A stretch of DNA of 32,428 bases from Sphaerochaetaceae bacterium (GTDB taxonomy: Bacteria > Spirochaetota > Spirochaetia > Sphaerochaetales > Sphaerochaetaceae): NCBI GenBank assembly GCA_024699225.1, contig JAILPZ010000053.1, forward strand, positions 1 to 32,428, read 5' to 3'. Both the position numbers and the translations under genes were made by a program. Below, piece by piece: positions 16,793-25,931 of the stretch (positions are counted from its first letter, which is position 1; every line of letters starts with the position of its first letter). The notes under the pieces were generated by a model. That model was not told the DNA's origin and did no database searches. It worked only from the letters and a program-made list of their open reading frames with translations.

Positions 16793-16829
16793 CCAGACCG
16801 GGAACCATACAGTCCCCGGTCCGGACTGT
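16793..16829 (-). promoter_or_regulatory. Stem-loop between the binding-protein gene and the downstream membrane genes
   Basis: In the transcript CCGGACCGGGGA (16824-16813) can pair with TCCCGGTCTGG (16803-16793). Alternatively ACAGTCC (16829-16823) can pair with GGACTGT (16815-16809). The two structures share bases and exclude each other. Only a short AATTTT follows, so this is not a clear terminator. It could stabilise the upstream message or act as an attenuator. Confidence 0.55.
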
Positions 16830-16849
16830 TTTAATTAATTGTTAGTCTA

Positions 16850-19045
16850 TTAAAGACCTTCGTAGAATTTTAAGAGACGTGACCACTGAGTACCCTTAAT
16901 CTTAAGATACTGCTTTCCGCCCCATTCGTTTGTTACCTTATTGACCATGTCAGCTTCTGAAGAAACACCGTCAAGTGTGTATCCCTTCTGGATCATGTCA
17001 ACAAGAACGTTGTACTCATTCTTGGTTGTTGAGAACATTGTTGTAAGTTCTGTGTAACCCTGAATTGTTGATGTCTCAACTGTTGTTGTCGGCAGAGTTG
17101 TAGGAATAGATGTGTACCACATATTCTTTGCAACTGCGAGTTCAGGATGCTTGATTGTTCCAAGAGCAATAGCCTTAGAAATGTATCCTGCACCTTCCAT
17201 ACCGGCGTCAGTTGTGCACTGGAATTCGAATGCCTGGCTCTTAACGAAGTGGAGTGTTGAACCGAGATACTGTCTTGCGAAGTTGGTGTAGTTACCACCA
17301 GCCAGCTCCCAGAGCTTAGCCTTTGTTTCGTCAGCAATAACCGGCATTTCCTTTCCGTTAAAGTTGAATGTTACATAAGAACCGTCTGCGTTTGTCTTGA
17401 TGAATACATCTGGACCGTAGCTGAGAAGGATCTGTCCTCTTTCGCTGTAAGCAAAGTCAAGAAGCTTAAGAGCAGCGTTGAGCTTGTCTGTGTCAGAACC
17501 GACACCAGCCTTGGAGATTGACCAACCTGTTGTCTTAACTGAACGCCATGACTCTGTAAATCTCATGTAAACGCCGTTTGGATCTGTGCCATCGTACCAG
17601 CGTGCTACTGGAACCATTGCAGCTCTGTAAACTTCGCCTTCCTGAAGCTTTCCGTCGTTGTTGAAGATGGTCTGTGTCTGGTTGTAGTCATAGCTCATGA
17701 AACCAATGTCGTTCTCAATGATAGTTGCAGACTTTTCGTTTGAACCGTCAATGAATGACTTAGAGATAAGACCTTCAAGAGCAAGAGCTCTCATTCTGTT
17801 AACAGCTTCGTATGTCTTCTCGTCCTGTCTGGCATCCTTGAGGGAACCATCAGCATCGAAGTAGAGGTAATCCTGTCTTGATTCAAGACCGCGGATACCG
17901 AAGAGTGTGCTTGTGAATCTGATCATATCAGCCTGTCTGCTGAGGTTAGCATCTTCACGTGAGAAGAGACCCTGGATTGAATCTGTTCCGTTGAGTGTGT
18001 AAGCGTTAGAAACAACACAGCGGAGGAGAGCTACCATTTCGTCTGCATCCCATGCAGCATCCTGACCGGCAAAGAGGTTAGATCTCTTTGTTCCATAGTA
18101 TCCGTCATATGCAGCATCAATGTAATCTCTGAGCATGTTGACAGCATCAACACCACTGAGTCCGCCCTTGGCAATAGCTGCGTTCATCTTAGCAACGATG
18201 TTACCAGCCTTGTCATAGTTCTTTGTCAGCATGAATGTAGCTGTTCCTTCAGCGTTAGGAGTCTCAATTGTGACCTTTCCGCTTTCAGGCATGTATGGTT
18301 CGTACTCAACAACTGTGAGATTTCCACACTTTTCAGCTGTGAACTTGCCTTCGCCGTCAAGAAGCTTCTCGAGCATATCAACTCTCATGAGAGGCATTCT
18401 TTCAATATCGTTAACACCGTCGAAGTAAGGAGCAAAGTAAATAGCACCAGATGTTGTGTTACCTGTGATAGAAAGTCTTACGATCGGGTTGGCATCAAGA
18501 TAAGCCTTGAAGTTTGGCATGTAATCAAGGTACTCAGCAAGGTTGACAAAGCTACCGGCTTCACCATACTCGTTCAGAGTTGATGAACCACCCATGATGA
18601 TATCAACGTCACCAAGTCTTTCTTTCCAGTACTTAAGCTCGTTAGCAGCACTGTTACCCTGGTACTTATCCTCAAGCTTTACGTTGAGAATGTTCTGTAC
18701 TTCAACCCAAGTCGGCTTGAAATCGCCAGAGTGATATGTAACTCCACCAAGTGTGATACCTTCACCAACAACACTTGCATCAAAAGTAAGGCCAGTTTTC
18801 TTATTGTTATAACCGGTTGCCATTCTAAGAACTGTACCGTCTTTATAGGTAAGCTCCTTGACTTCTTCCTTTACTTCTACTGCAGGAGCTGCTGCCTGTG
18901 TTGTTGTAGTTGTTGTAGTTGTAGTAGTTGTTGTAGTTGTAGCAGGTGTATCAGCAACCTGAATTGAACTTGAAGACTTACCGCAGCCAACAAATGCGAA
19001 CATAGCAAGCATAACAACCAGTAAAGTGATGATTGTTTTCTTCAT
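16850..19045 (-). CDS. Large solute-binding lipoprotein of the sugar ABC importer
   Basis: A 731-residue lipoprotein: signal peptide with lipobox FVGC (lipidated Cys21), then a linker with 14 consecutive threonines (36-49), then a long binding domain of the Lpl/CUT1 type (DIIMGGSS, FVNLAEYLDYMPNFKAYL, VRLSITGNTTSGAIYFAP, GWSISKAG, ALKLLDFAYSERGQILLSYG). The last block is the usual end region of such proteins. It is about 150-200 residues longer than typical LplA-type proteins. The ligand is unknown; a carbohydrate is likely from the family. The start at 19045 is preferred to an ATG at 19057, because that ATG supplies the GGAGG ribosome site itself. It follows the permease genes and precedes a hairpin and the small membrane genes. 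Confidence 0.92.
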   Translation of the reverse strand: MKKTIITLLVVMLAMFAFVGCGKSSSSIQVADTPATTTTTTTTTTTTTTQAAAPAVEVKEEVKELTYKDGTVLRMATGYNNKKTGLTFDASVVGEGITLGGVTYHSGDFKPTWVEVQNILNVKLEDKYQGNSAANELKYWKERLGDVDIIMGGSSTLNEYGEAGSFVNLAEYLDYMPNFKAYLDANPIVRLSITGNTTSGAIYFAPYFDGVNDIERMPLMRVDMLEKLLDGEGKFTAEKCGNLTVVEYEPYMPESGKVTIETPNAEGTATFMLTKNYDKAGNIVAKMNAAIAKGGLSGVDAVNMLRDYIDAAYDGYYGTKRSNLFAGQDAAWDADEMVALLRCVVSNAYTLNGTDSIQGLFSREDANLSRQADMIRFTSTLFGIRGLESRQDYLYFDADGSLKDARQDEKTYEAVNRMRALALEGLISKSFIDGSNEKSATIIENDIGFMSYDYNQTQTIFNNDGKLQEGEVYRAAMVPVARWYDGTDPNGVYMRFTESWRSVKTTGWSISKAGVGSDTDKLNAALKLLDFAYSERGQILLSYGPDVFIKTNADGSYVTFNFNGKEMPVIADETKAKLWELAGGNYTNFARQYLGSTLHFVKSQAFEFQCTTDAGMEGAGYISKAIALGTIKHPELAVAKNMWYTSIPTTLPTTTVETSTIQGYTELTTMFSTTKNEYNVLVDMIQKGYTLDGVSSEADMVNKVTNEWGGKQYLKIKGTQWSRLLKFYEGL

Positions 19046-19128
19046 TTTTTCCTCCATATCGTTTTCAAAAGATAATGCCTCAAATGAAAACTAAATTTTT
19101 TCTAATAATTACGGGGAAGACCCGATTA

Positions 19129-20019
19129 TTACTCTTTAACACCACCCATGTTGACACCCTTGGCAAAGTACTTCTGGATGAACGGGTAGATAATAAGGAT
19201 AGGAACAATTGAACATACGATCAGAGCATAGATGACTGAGTCTGATGCATATACTTCATTCCATCCGGCCATTGCTTCAGGGTCAGTATATTCCTCGAGC
19301 AGAAGTCTGATGAAAACCATCAATGGATGCTCGTTGCTGTTACTGATCATCTGACGTGCCCAGAAGTATCCGTTCCATCTTGAAATTCCGAAGAACAGAG
19401 CTACTGTTGCAATGGTTGATTTACTCATTGGTATGTAAACCTTTGAAAGAACCTGGAATTCGGTAGCACCGTCAACGATTGCTGCTTCCTCAATTTCGGA
19501 AGGAACGTTTTCGAATGCGTTACGAAGCAGGATGACGTTCATGGCTGCCATACCCATGGCGATAACAACAAGCCACTTATCGTCTGTAATACCGATTCCT
19601 GTGAAGACTGACTTGGTGTTCAGGTAGTTGAGGTACTGAGGAACAATACCTGCTGAGAACCACATGGTGAATACCAGGAAGAAGTTGAAGAACTTCCTGA
19701 AAAGAAGTCTCTTCTTGGAAAGGGCATAAGCACCGAGGATTGAGTATCCGAGTGCGAAGATTGTTCCGTAAAGTGTGATGAACAATGTATTTGAGTAGGA
19801 GTTCCAGAACATATTGTTGTTGAACATCCTGCTGAAAGCTTCAAACTGTATCTGTTTCGGGAAGAGGACAACCTGTGAGTACTCAACTGCCTGTCTTCCG
19901 CTTATTGCTGCAGAAATTGCATAGACAAACGGATAGAGACACATGATTGAGAACATTGTAAGGAACAGATAGCTGATAATCTTGAAGATAAGTTCTGATG
20001 TTTCAAGTTTTCTTTTCAT
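19129..20019 (-). CDS. Sugar ABC permease, LplC/YtcP type
   Basis: A 296-residue inner-membrane permease of the MalG branch of CUT1 importers. It has about six hydrophobic segments, starting with KIISYLFLTMFSIMCLYPFVYAIS, and the EAA loop EEAAIVDGATEFQVLSKVYIP that docks to the ATPase. The C-terminal PFIQKYFAKGVNMGGVKE is the standard ending of this family. It starts 15 bases after the LplB-type gene and pairs with it as the transport channel. Confidence 0.94.
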   Translation of the reverse strand: MKRKLETSELIFKIISYLFLTMFSIMCLYPFVYAISAAISGRQAVEYSQVVLFPKQIQFEAFSRMFNNNMFWNSYSNTLFITLYGTIFALGYSILGAYALSKKRLLFRKFFNFFLVFTMWFSAGIVPQYLNYLNTKSVFTGIGITDDKWLVVIAMGMAAMNVILLRNAFENVPSEIEEAAIVDGATEFQVLSKVYIPMSKSTIATVALFFGISRWNGYFWARQMISNSNEHPLMVFIRLLLEEYTDPEAMAGWNEVYASDSVIYALIVCSIVPILIIYPFIQKYFAKGVNMGGVKE

Positions 20020-20034
20020 ATCCGTAATCCTCCC

Positions 20035-21087
20035 TTAGTAAAGTGAAACGTTAGATGCCTTTCTGGCAATCGTATTGGAACCGATAACAAGCAGCATACC
20101 GATAACGTTGTTCATCATTTCAGCTGCGGAAGCAATTCCCTTTGATGCACCCTGGAGACCGTAGCGCTGTGCGAATGTTGAAACAACATCTGCAGTGACG
20201 TATGTGTTCGGGTTGTACAACAGAAGGACTTTCTCGTATCCGATACTGAGCAGAGTACCGATTCTGGTAATAAGCATGATAACGATTGTTGAAAGAATAC
20301 TTGGAAGGACAACGTACTTCATCTGAGCCATCTTGCCTGCTCCGTCGATCTGTGCAGCTTCATAGCTGGTCGGTGAAATGGCAATAATAGCGGCAAAGTA
20401 AACAATACTTCCATAACCTGCAGTCTCCCAGATACCGCTGAGCTGGTAAATGGTTCTGAAGTATGCAGGATTGTTAAGAAGACCTGCCTGAGCTGTCTCA
20501 TGGCTGATCATTCCAACCTTCTCCATAAGCTGTGAAAGGACACCGTAGCTCTGTGTAAGAGAACCCTGCTTTACAAGCATGGTAATCAGAGATGTCATAA
20601 CAACGGTTGACATAAACTTAGGAAGATATGTGAGAACCTGGAAGACGCTTCTTGCTGCGTTTGATCTGACTTCATTGAAGAACAGAGCAAGAATAATAGG
20701 TACCGGGAAGCCGAAACACAGTCCATAGAAACTCAAAAGGAATGTGTTACGAAGAGCTCTCCAGAACTCTGTTGAAAGGGCATCTCCAGAAACAAGCAGA
20801 CGCTTGAAATATGAGAAACCCGAGAATAACTGCTGGGATACCGGAAGGACTTCATCAGATACTTTGAAACATCCGAGAAGCTCATACATCGGAAAATATC
20901 TCCAGAACAGGAAGACAAGCAACATTGGAAGGATCATGATATATAGTCTCCAGTCCTTTGCGACTGCAAGACCGACATGACGCCAGTAATGTTTTTCTAC
21001 ATCATCCCTGACTCTCTGTTCGGGGCTTTCTTTGTAGACTTTTGTCTCTTCATCATAGATAAGGTAATCAGTTGCCTTAACTTTCAT
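20035..21087 (-). CDS. Sugar ABC permease, LplB type
   Basis: A 350-residue inner-membrane permease of the MalF branch. After a charged N-terminal part of about 45 residues come six hydrophobic segments, the first being LYIMILPMLLVFLFWRYFPMYELL. The EAA loop EAAQIDGAGKMAQMKYVVLP precedes the last two helices. The start at 21087 has GGAGG nearby and yields the MKVKATDYLIYDEETK start; a longer frame from 21153 would overlap the upstream gene by 77 bases. The chosen start overlaps that gene by 11 bases, giving coupled translation. Confidence 0.94.
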   Translation of the reverse strand: MKVKATDYLIYDEETKVYKESPEQRVRDDVEKHYWRHVGLAVAKDWRLYIMILPMLLVFLFWRYFPMYELLGCFKVSDEVLPVSQQLFSGFSYFKRLLVSGDALSTEFWRALRNTFLLSFYGLCFGFPVPIILALFFNEVRSNAARSVFQVLTYLPKFMSTVVMTSLITMLVKQGSLTQSYGVLSQLMEKVGMISHETAQAGLLNNPAYFRTIYQLSGIWETAGYGSIVYFAAIIAISPTSYEAAQIDGAGKMAQMKYVVLPSILSTIVIMLITRIGTLLSIGYEKVLLLYNPNTYVTADVVSTFAQRYGLQGASKGIASAAEMMNNVIGMLLVIGSNTIARKASNVSLY

Positions 21088-21658
21088 TACGCTCCTCCTC
21101 TTCTTCCCTGTTGATTCTGAACAGATAGGCTTTCTGGTCTTCAAAGACACCATCCAGTCTTCTGACTATCCAGATGATTACGACTGCAAACACTCCGGAC
21201 AGCGAATCAGTTGCGACAAACTTTAGGACAATGCCGAACGGATTACCCAGCATCCATGCTACCAGACCACGTCCGACCTGCATAAGAAGTGCCACAAGAA
21301 CAGCAAATGCGAGGGACAAAAATACTTTTGACCTCACCTTTTCCTTGCCCAGATATACAAACAGCAGCAGAGCTACTCCTGAAAGAAGGTTTCCTGCCAT
21401 GTAAATCTCGTATTGTGCGACATCCGCATGTGATGTCAGGCAAAATACAAGACCTCCAAGCACTGCATGTATACATCCCCATACTCCCCAGCGCATGTAA
21501 ACAATACATGTGACGGCGGGTACGATCGACAGGGAATAAGGCTGAGAGGAAAATGCAGGAGCAGCTTTGACTACAATCACTTCAAAAACAATCATAATCA
21601 CCGCAAACAGGGCCAAATCCGTAGCTCTGTACTGCTTAAAACTAATCCTTTTTCCCAT
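21077..21658 (-). CDS. Small polytopic membrane protein, ECF S-component-like
   Basis: A 193-residue protein with about six hydrophobic segments (12-31, 41-55, 58-76, 87-103, 111-137, 150-167) and a charged tail ending in a run of Glu and Arg. Size, helix number and the Gly/aromatic-rich second and third helices (VYMRWGVWGCIHAVLGGL) resemble substrate-binding S components of energy-coupling-factor transporters, but no diagnostic motif is certain. The start at 21658 has AGGAAAGG just upstream; a TTG at 21700 is less likely. It is the first gene of the operon and overlaps the LplB-type gene. No ECF T component is present nearby. Confidence 0.7.
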   Translation of the reverse strand: MGKRISFKQYRATDLALFAVIMIVFEVIVVKAAPAFSSQPYSLSIVPAVTCIVYMRWGVWGCIHAVLGGLVFCLTSHADVAQYEIYMAGNLLSGVALLLFVYLGKEKVRSKVFLSLAFAVLVALLMQVGRGLVAWMLGNPFGIVLKFVATDSLSGVFAVVIIWIVRRLDGVFEDQKAYLFRINREEEEERNES

Positions 21659-21786
21659 ACCTTTCCTGTGACAGAACTTCCAAAATCTGCCTAGTATCAA
21701 ATCCTAACCCATGATTTTCAGAGCCCGCAAGAAATTTTTTCATGATGTCAGGAATTTATTAAGTAAGCACGGAAAAAGACAAAGCT

Positions 21787-21815
21787 TTGACTTTTGTACT
21801 TACCCGTAACATAAT
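21787..21815 (+). promoter_or_regulatory. Sigma70-type promoter of the xanthine-dehydrogenase-like gene
   Basis: TTGACT (21787-21792), a 17-base spacer and CATAAT (21810-21815) lie 29 bases before the chosen start codon. A direct repeat GTAACAT at 21806-21812 and 21821-21827 overlaps the -10 box and the start of transcription, and could be an operator. Confidence 0.65.
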
Positions 21816-21844
21816 TTATTGTAACATGAATCATGGAGAAAGAT

Positions 21845-24841
21845 ATGGGAAATTTCACTGTTAACGGCAAAATCGTGCAGATTGAGGACGAGAAAAGGCT
21901 GATAAACTTTCTGAGATTCAACCTTCACCTTACATCTGTAAAGGACGGGTGTTCTGAAGGCGCCTGCGGAGCCTGTACAATCCTTGTTGACGGAGAGCCG
22001 GTAAGGGCATGTACGCTTTTAACGACAGAAGTAGAAGGCAAGACCGTAACAACCCTTGAAGGACTCAGTGACAGTGAAAAGAAGATTTTTACATACGCAT
22101 TCGGAGAAGCCGGTGCCGTACAGTGCGGTTACTGCACCCCGGGAATGATAATCTGTGCCAAGGGACTCCTGGATAAAAACCCCTCCCCCACTGAAAAAGA
22201 AATCAGGCATGCAATAAGAAACAACATATGCAGATGTACCGGATATGTAAAGATTGTCAAGGCAATAGAGATGGCAGCAGAGCTGTTCAGACAGGAAAAA
22301 TCCGACAGAGAACTCAAAGACAGCAGAAACTGGCTTGTAGGAGAAAGGGTTCACAGGGTTGATGTCCTTGATAAAACCACCGGCAGGGCAATATACCCGG
22401 ATGACATGTATGATGACAACCAGCTCAATCTGGTTGCAGTGCGCTCGAAGCACCCCAGAGCCAGAGTTCTTTCAATAGATACTTCCATTGCAATGAACGT
22501 GCCGGGCGTCTATTCAATCTATACAGCTGCAGATGTTCCCGGAAATAAAAAGGTAGGCCACATCAAGAAAGACTGGGATGCATTCATTGCCGTAGGAGAG
22601 ACAACAAGATATATAGGGGATGTAATAGCCCTCGTAGCAGCAGAGACAAGAAGTGCAGCCATGAAGGCAAGAGATCTTGTAAAGGTCGAATATGAAGTTC
22701 TCCCCTTTGTCTCCTCTCCTCAGGAAGCCATGAAGGAAGGAGCTCCCCTGGTTCATGAAGAAGGAAACCTCCTCGGAGAGACACATGTAGACAGAGGAGA
22801 TGTAGAGAAAGCCCTTTCAGAATCTGATTATGTAATATCCGGACACTTTGAGACTCCGTGGACAGAGCATGCATTCATTGAAACGGAATGTGCTTTTGCC
22901 TATCCGCTTGAAAACGGCGGAGTAAAAATCTATTCAACAGACCAGGGAGTCTATGACACAAGAAGAGAAACCGCTCCTTTCCTGGGTCTCAGTGAGGATC
23001 TTGTAGTAGTTGAGAACTGCTATGTAGGCGGAGGATTCGGAGGTAAGGAGGACGTTACTGTCCAGCACCTGAGTGCCTTGGGAGCCCTTCTGACCGGAAG
23101 ACCGTGCAAGATGAAACTCACCAGACAGGAGAGTATCAACGTACACCCGAAGCGCCACCCCATGAGTATAGATATGACAATGGGCTGTACAAAAGACGGA
23201 ATAATAAAAGGCTTGAAGGCAAAGCTTGTAACTGATACAGGAGCATACGCCTCACTGGGAGTACCTGTTCTTCAGAGGGCCTGCACCCACGCAGCCGGGC
23301 CATACAACTATCAGAACTTCAAGATTGACGGGTACGCCTGGTATACAAACAACCCTCCTGCCGGAGCCTTCAGAGGCTTTGGAGTAACGCAGAGCTGTTT
23401 TGCAGTTGAAAGCATGATAAACCGCCTTGCAGACAAAGTCGGAATATCACACTGGGAAATGCGTTACAGAAACGCAATCAGACCCGGTCAGGAACTTCCA
23501 AACGGACAGATAGCTGACCAGTACACAGGACTTGCAGAAACACTGGAGGCAGTTAAGGATGAGTTCTATGCAAACAGTCATGTAGGAATAGCCTGTGCCA
23601 TGAAAAATGCCGGCGTAGGAGTCGGGCTTCCTGATTACGGAAGGGTTGACCTTGAGGTAAAAGACGGAAAAGTAATAATCCACTGTGGCGGCTCATGTCT
23701 TGGTCAGGGACTCTGCACGGTTCTAAAACAGATGGTGTGTCAGGCAAGCGGCCTAAATGGAAATCTGGTTGAAGAAGAGAGATCCAGAAGTGACAGGGCA
23801 CCTGACAGCGGAACCTCTTCCGGCTCAAGACATACAACAGTCAGCGGAGAAGCAGCACGCAGGGCAGGAGTCAAGCTTAAGGAAGCACTGGACAGGGGCG
23901 AAACCCTTGAAAGCCTTGAAGGACAACACTTCTTTGCCGAGTATCTTGCAAAAACAGATCCCTTCGGGTCAGACCTCCCCCATCCTAAAAGCCATGTAGC
24001 ATACGGATTTGCAACCCAGATGTGTATTCTTGACCCAAAGACTCACAAGGTTGAGAAACTCATTGCCGCCCATGATGTGGGAAGAGCCATCAACCCGACA
24101 AACGTTGAAGGCCAGATAGAAGGCGGAGTCGTAATGGGACTGGGATATGCGCTAAGGGAACGCTACACCCTGAAAAACTGTATTCCTCAGGACAAGTTCG
24201 GAAGTCTTGGACTGTTCCGTGCAGATGAGCTGCCTGAGATAAAAGCCGTAATAGTAGAAAAAGAAGGACTTGATACATCTTTCGGAGGAATCGGTCTTGG
24301 AGAAATAACATCCATTCCTACCGCTCCGGCAGTAGCTGATGCATATGAACAGCTGGATGGAGAGGAAAGAAGCTCACTTCCGGTAAGCAACACGCCTTAT
24401 ATTCCTCTTGAAAGTCAGGCTGTTTCCAGAAAATCACGCGTTCTGACAGCAGACAGGAACAAGAGGTGCATAAGCTGTAAGGAATGCATGAGGGCCTGTT
24501 CAACTACATATTTCAAGAGTGAGAAATCATCCCTTGCATACCTTCAGGTACGTGCAAGAAAGGGAATAGGAAACGAAAGCGGTATTTCAGGTGAGATTAC
24601 ACGTCCTGTCACATGTATACAGTGCGGAGCCTGTGCAAGGGCCTGTAAGAAGGGTGCCATAAACAGGAACCGTTTCGGAGTATATGTTGTAGATATAAAA
24701 ATGTGTAACGGCTGCGGAGACTGCAAGGATGCCTGTCCTCTTGACCTCATTGTTATCAATAACGGCACTGCAACCAAGTGTATTGCCTGCGGAAAGTGCG
24801 TGAAGGCTTGTCCTACAGGCGTTTTACGTATAGAGTCCTAA
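21845..24841 (+). CDS. Xanthine-dehydrogenase-family molybdenum hydroxylase fused to a four-cluster ferredoxin domain
   Basis: A 998-residue cytoplasmic oxidoreductase. Residues 1-150 carry the two [2Fe-2S] domains of this family (Cys36, 41, 44, 56 and Cys94, 97, 129, 131). Residues about 165-855 are the molybdopterin subunit, with [30 protein letters not shown] and the GLGE motif that supplies the catalytic Glu. The [11 protein letters not shown] block and the fused layout recall selenium-dependent xanthine dehydrogenases and E. coli XdhD. Residues 875-995 add four CxxCxxCxxxC motifs of HycB/CooF type, enough for four [4Fe-4S] clusters. There is no FAD domain and no FAD-subunit gene in the window, so ferredoxin or another iron-sulfur partner may be the electron acceptor (inferred). 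The substrate may be xanthine, hypoxanthine or another heterocycle. GGAG before 21845 favours that start over the ATG at 21833. Confidence 0.9.
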   Translation: MGNFTVNGKIVQIEDEKRLINFLRFNLHLTSVKDGCSEGACGACTILVDGEPVRACTLLTTEVEGKTVTTLEGLSDSEKKIFTYAFGEAGAVQCGYCTPGMIICAKGLLDKNPSPTEKEIRHAIRNNICRCTGYVKIVKAIEMAAELFRQEKSDRELKDSRNWLVGERVHRVDVLDKTTGRAIYPDDMYDDNQLNLVAVRSKHPRARVLSIDTSIAMNVPGVYSIYTAADVPGNKKVGHIKKDWDAFIAVGETTRYIGDVIALVAAETRSAAMKARDLVKVEYEVLPFVSSPQEAMKEGAPLVHEEGNLLGETHVDRGDVEKALSESDYVISGHFETPWTEHAFIETECAFAYPLENGGVKIYSTDQGVYDTRRETAPFLGLSEDLVVVENCYVGGGFGGKEDVTVQHLSALGALLTGRPCKMKLTRQESINVHPKRHPMSIDMTMGCTKDGIIKGLKAKLVTDTGAYASLGVPVLQRACTHAAGPYNYQNFKIDGYAWYTNNPPAGAFRGFGVTQSCFAVESMINRLADKVGISHWEMRYRNAIRPGQELPNGQIADQYTGLAETLEAVKDEFYANSHVGIACAMKNAGVGVGLPDYGRVDLEVKDGKVIIHCGGSCLGQGLCTVLKQMVCQASGLNGNLVEEERSRSDRAPDSGTSSGSRHTTVSGEAARRAGVKLKEALDRGETLESLEGQHFFAEYLAKTDPFGSDLPHPKSHVAYGFATQMCILDPKTHKVEKLIAAHDVGRAINPTNVEGQIEGGVVMGLGYALRERYTLKNCIPQDKFGSLGLFRADELPEIKAVIVEKEGLDTSFGGIGLGEITSIPTAPAVADAYEQLDGEERSSLPVSNTPYIPLESQAVSRKSRVLTADRNKRCISCKECMRACSTTYFKSEKSSLAYLQVRARKGIGNESGISGEITRPVTCIQCGACARACKKGAINRNRFGVYVVDIKMCNGCGDCKDACPLDLIVINNGTATKCIACGKCVKACPTGVLRIES

Positions 24842-24860
24842 CAGAGGTTTTCTTAAACGA

Positions 24861-25931
24861 ATGGATGATTTACTGAGCAAACTGCCCGGCTTCAAGAGTC
24901 AGCTGGAAGAAACAGACAAAAAACTTTCCGATCCGGATGTCATGAAAAATATGGATCTTTACCGTTCCCTCATGCTGGAACGCAGCCACCTGGTCCCCGT
25001 TGTAGAGGAACTGGAGAGGCTCAGTACGCTTATTTCCAGACAGGAAGAGAACGAGATGCTGGTAAAAGAAGGCGGAGAACTGGGAGAAATGGCCAGAGAA
25101 GAGCTTTCTGAGATTGAGCAGCAGATTGAAGAGTGCCGTAAAAAATCCAAGATGCTCCTCATACCGCCAGATCCTCTTGAGGGAAAAGATATAATCATGG
25201 AAATCAGGGCCGGAACAGGCGGAGACGAAGCTGCCCTCTTTGCAGCAGACCTGTACCGCATGTACATGTACTTTGCCCAGTTCAACAGATGGAAGGTAAA
25301 GGAAATAAGCTCAAATGAAACAGGGCTTGGCGGCTACAAGGAAATAATCCTCTCCATAAGCGGAAAAGATGTATACGGCTCCCTCAGATGGGAAAGCGGC
25401 GTTCACCGCGTTCAGAGGGTTCCGGAGACGGAATCAGGCGGAAGAATCCATACATCTGCCGTAACAGTTGCAGTACTTCCCGAGCCGGAACAGGCAGAGG
25501 TAAATATACGTCAGGAAGACCTGAGGATAGACGTAATGAGGGCCGGAGGTCCGGGCGGTCAGTGTGTCAACACAACTGAAAGTGCCGTAAGAATTATCCA
25601 CCTTCCCACAGGACTTACCGTAATCTGTCAGAACCAGAAGTCACAGCTTCAGAACAGGGAAGAAGCCATGAGGGTCCTGCGCTCAAGACTCTATGAAATG
25701 GAAACCGAGAAAAAGGCCCGTGAAAGAGCCGAAGAAAGAAAGAGTCAGGTCGGTTCCGGAGACAGAAGCGAAAGAATCCGCACCTACAACTTCCCTCAGA
25801 ACCGTCTTACCGACCACAGGATAAACCTTACCCTCTATAATCTTGACCTTGTAATGGAAGGCCACCTTGAGCAGGTAATAGAGGCCCTTAAGATAAGTGC
25901 CGGAGAAGCTGCCCTTAAAGAGGCAAAATAA
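24861..25931 (+). CDS. prfA: Peptide chain release factor 1
   Basis: A 356-residue class I release factor, the usual length. It recognises UAA and UAG and triggers release of the finished protein on the ribosome. The stop-codon recognition tripeptide PET lies at 188-190 within [20 protein letters not shown], at the RF1 PxT position rather than RF2's SPF. The catalytic GGPGGQ is at 229-234 and is the methylation target of the next gene's product. It starts 19 bases after the dehydrogenase gene, with only a distant AGAGG as ribosome site. Confidence 0.97.
   Translation: MDDLLSKLPGFKSQLEETDKKLSDPDVMKNMDLYRSLMLERSHLVPVVEELERLSTLISRQEENEMLVKEGGELGEMAREELSEIEQQIEECRKKSKMLLIPPDPLEGKDIIMEIRAGTGGDEAALFAADLYRMYMYFAQFNRWKVKEISSNETGLGGYKEIILSISGKDVYGSLRWESGVHRVQRVPETESGGRIHTSAVTVAVLPEPEQAEVNIRQEDLRIDVMRAGGPGGQCVNTTESAVRIIHLPTGLTVICQNQKSQLQNREEAMRVLRSRLYEMETEKKARERAEERKSQVGSGDRSERIRTYNFPQNRLTDHRINLTLYNLDLVMEGHLEQVIEALKISAGEAALKEAK

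Noticed and set aside
18895-18945. Phase-variable simple repeat in the binding-protein gene
   Set aside because: The tract is made of triplets, so length changes would not switch the gene off; it can only change the linker length.
21659-21786. Promoter for the transporter operon
   Set aside because: Several partial boxes (for example TTGTCT with TAATAA at 15 bases) were seen, but none with a good spacing, so none is reported.
21845-24841. Selenocysteine (in-frame TGA) in the dehydrogenase-like protein
   Set aside because: No in-frame TGA occurs; selenium in related enzymes is a loosely bound cofactor, which sequence cannot show.
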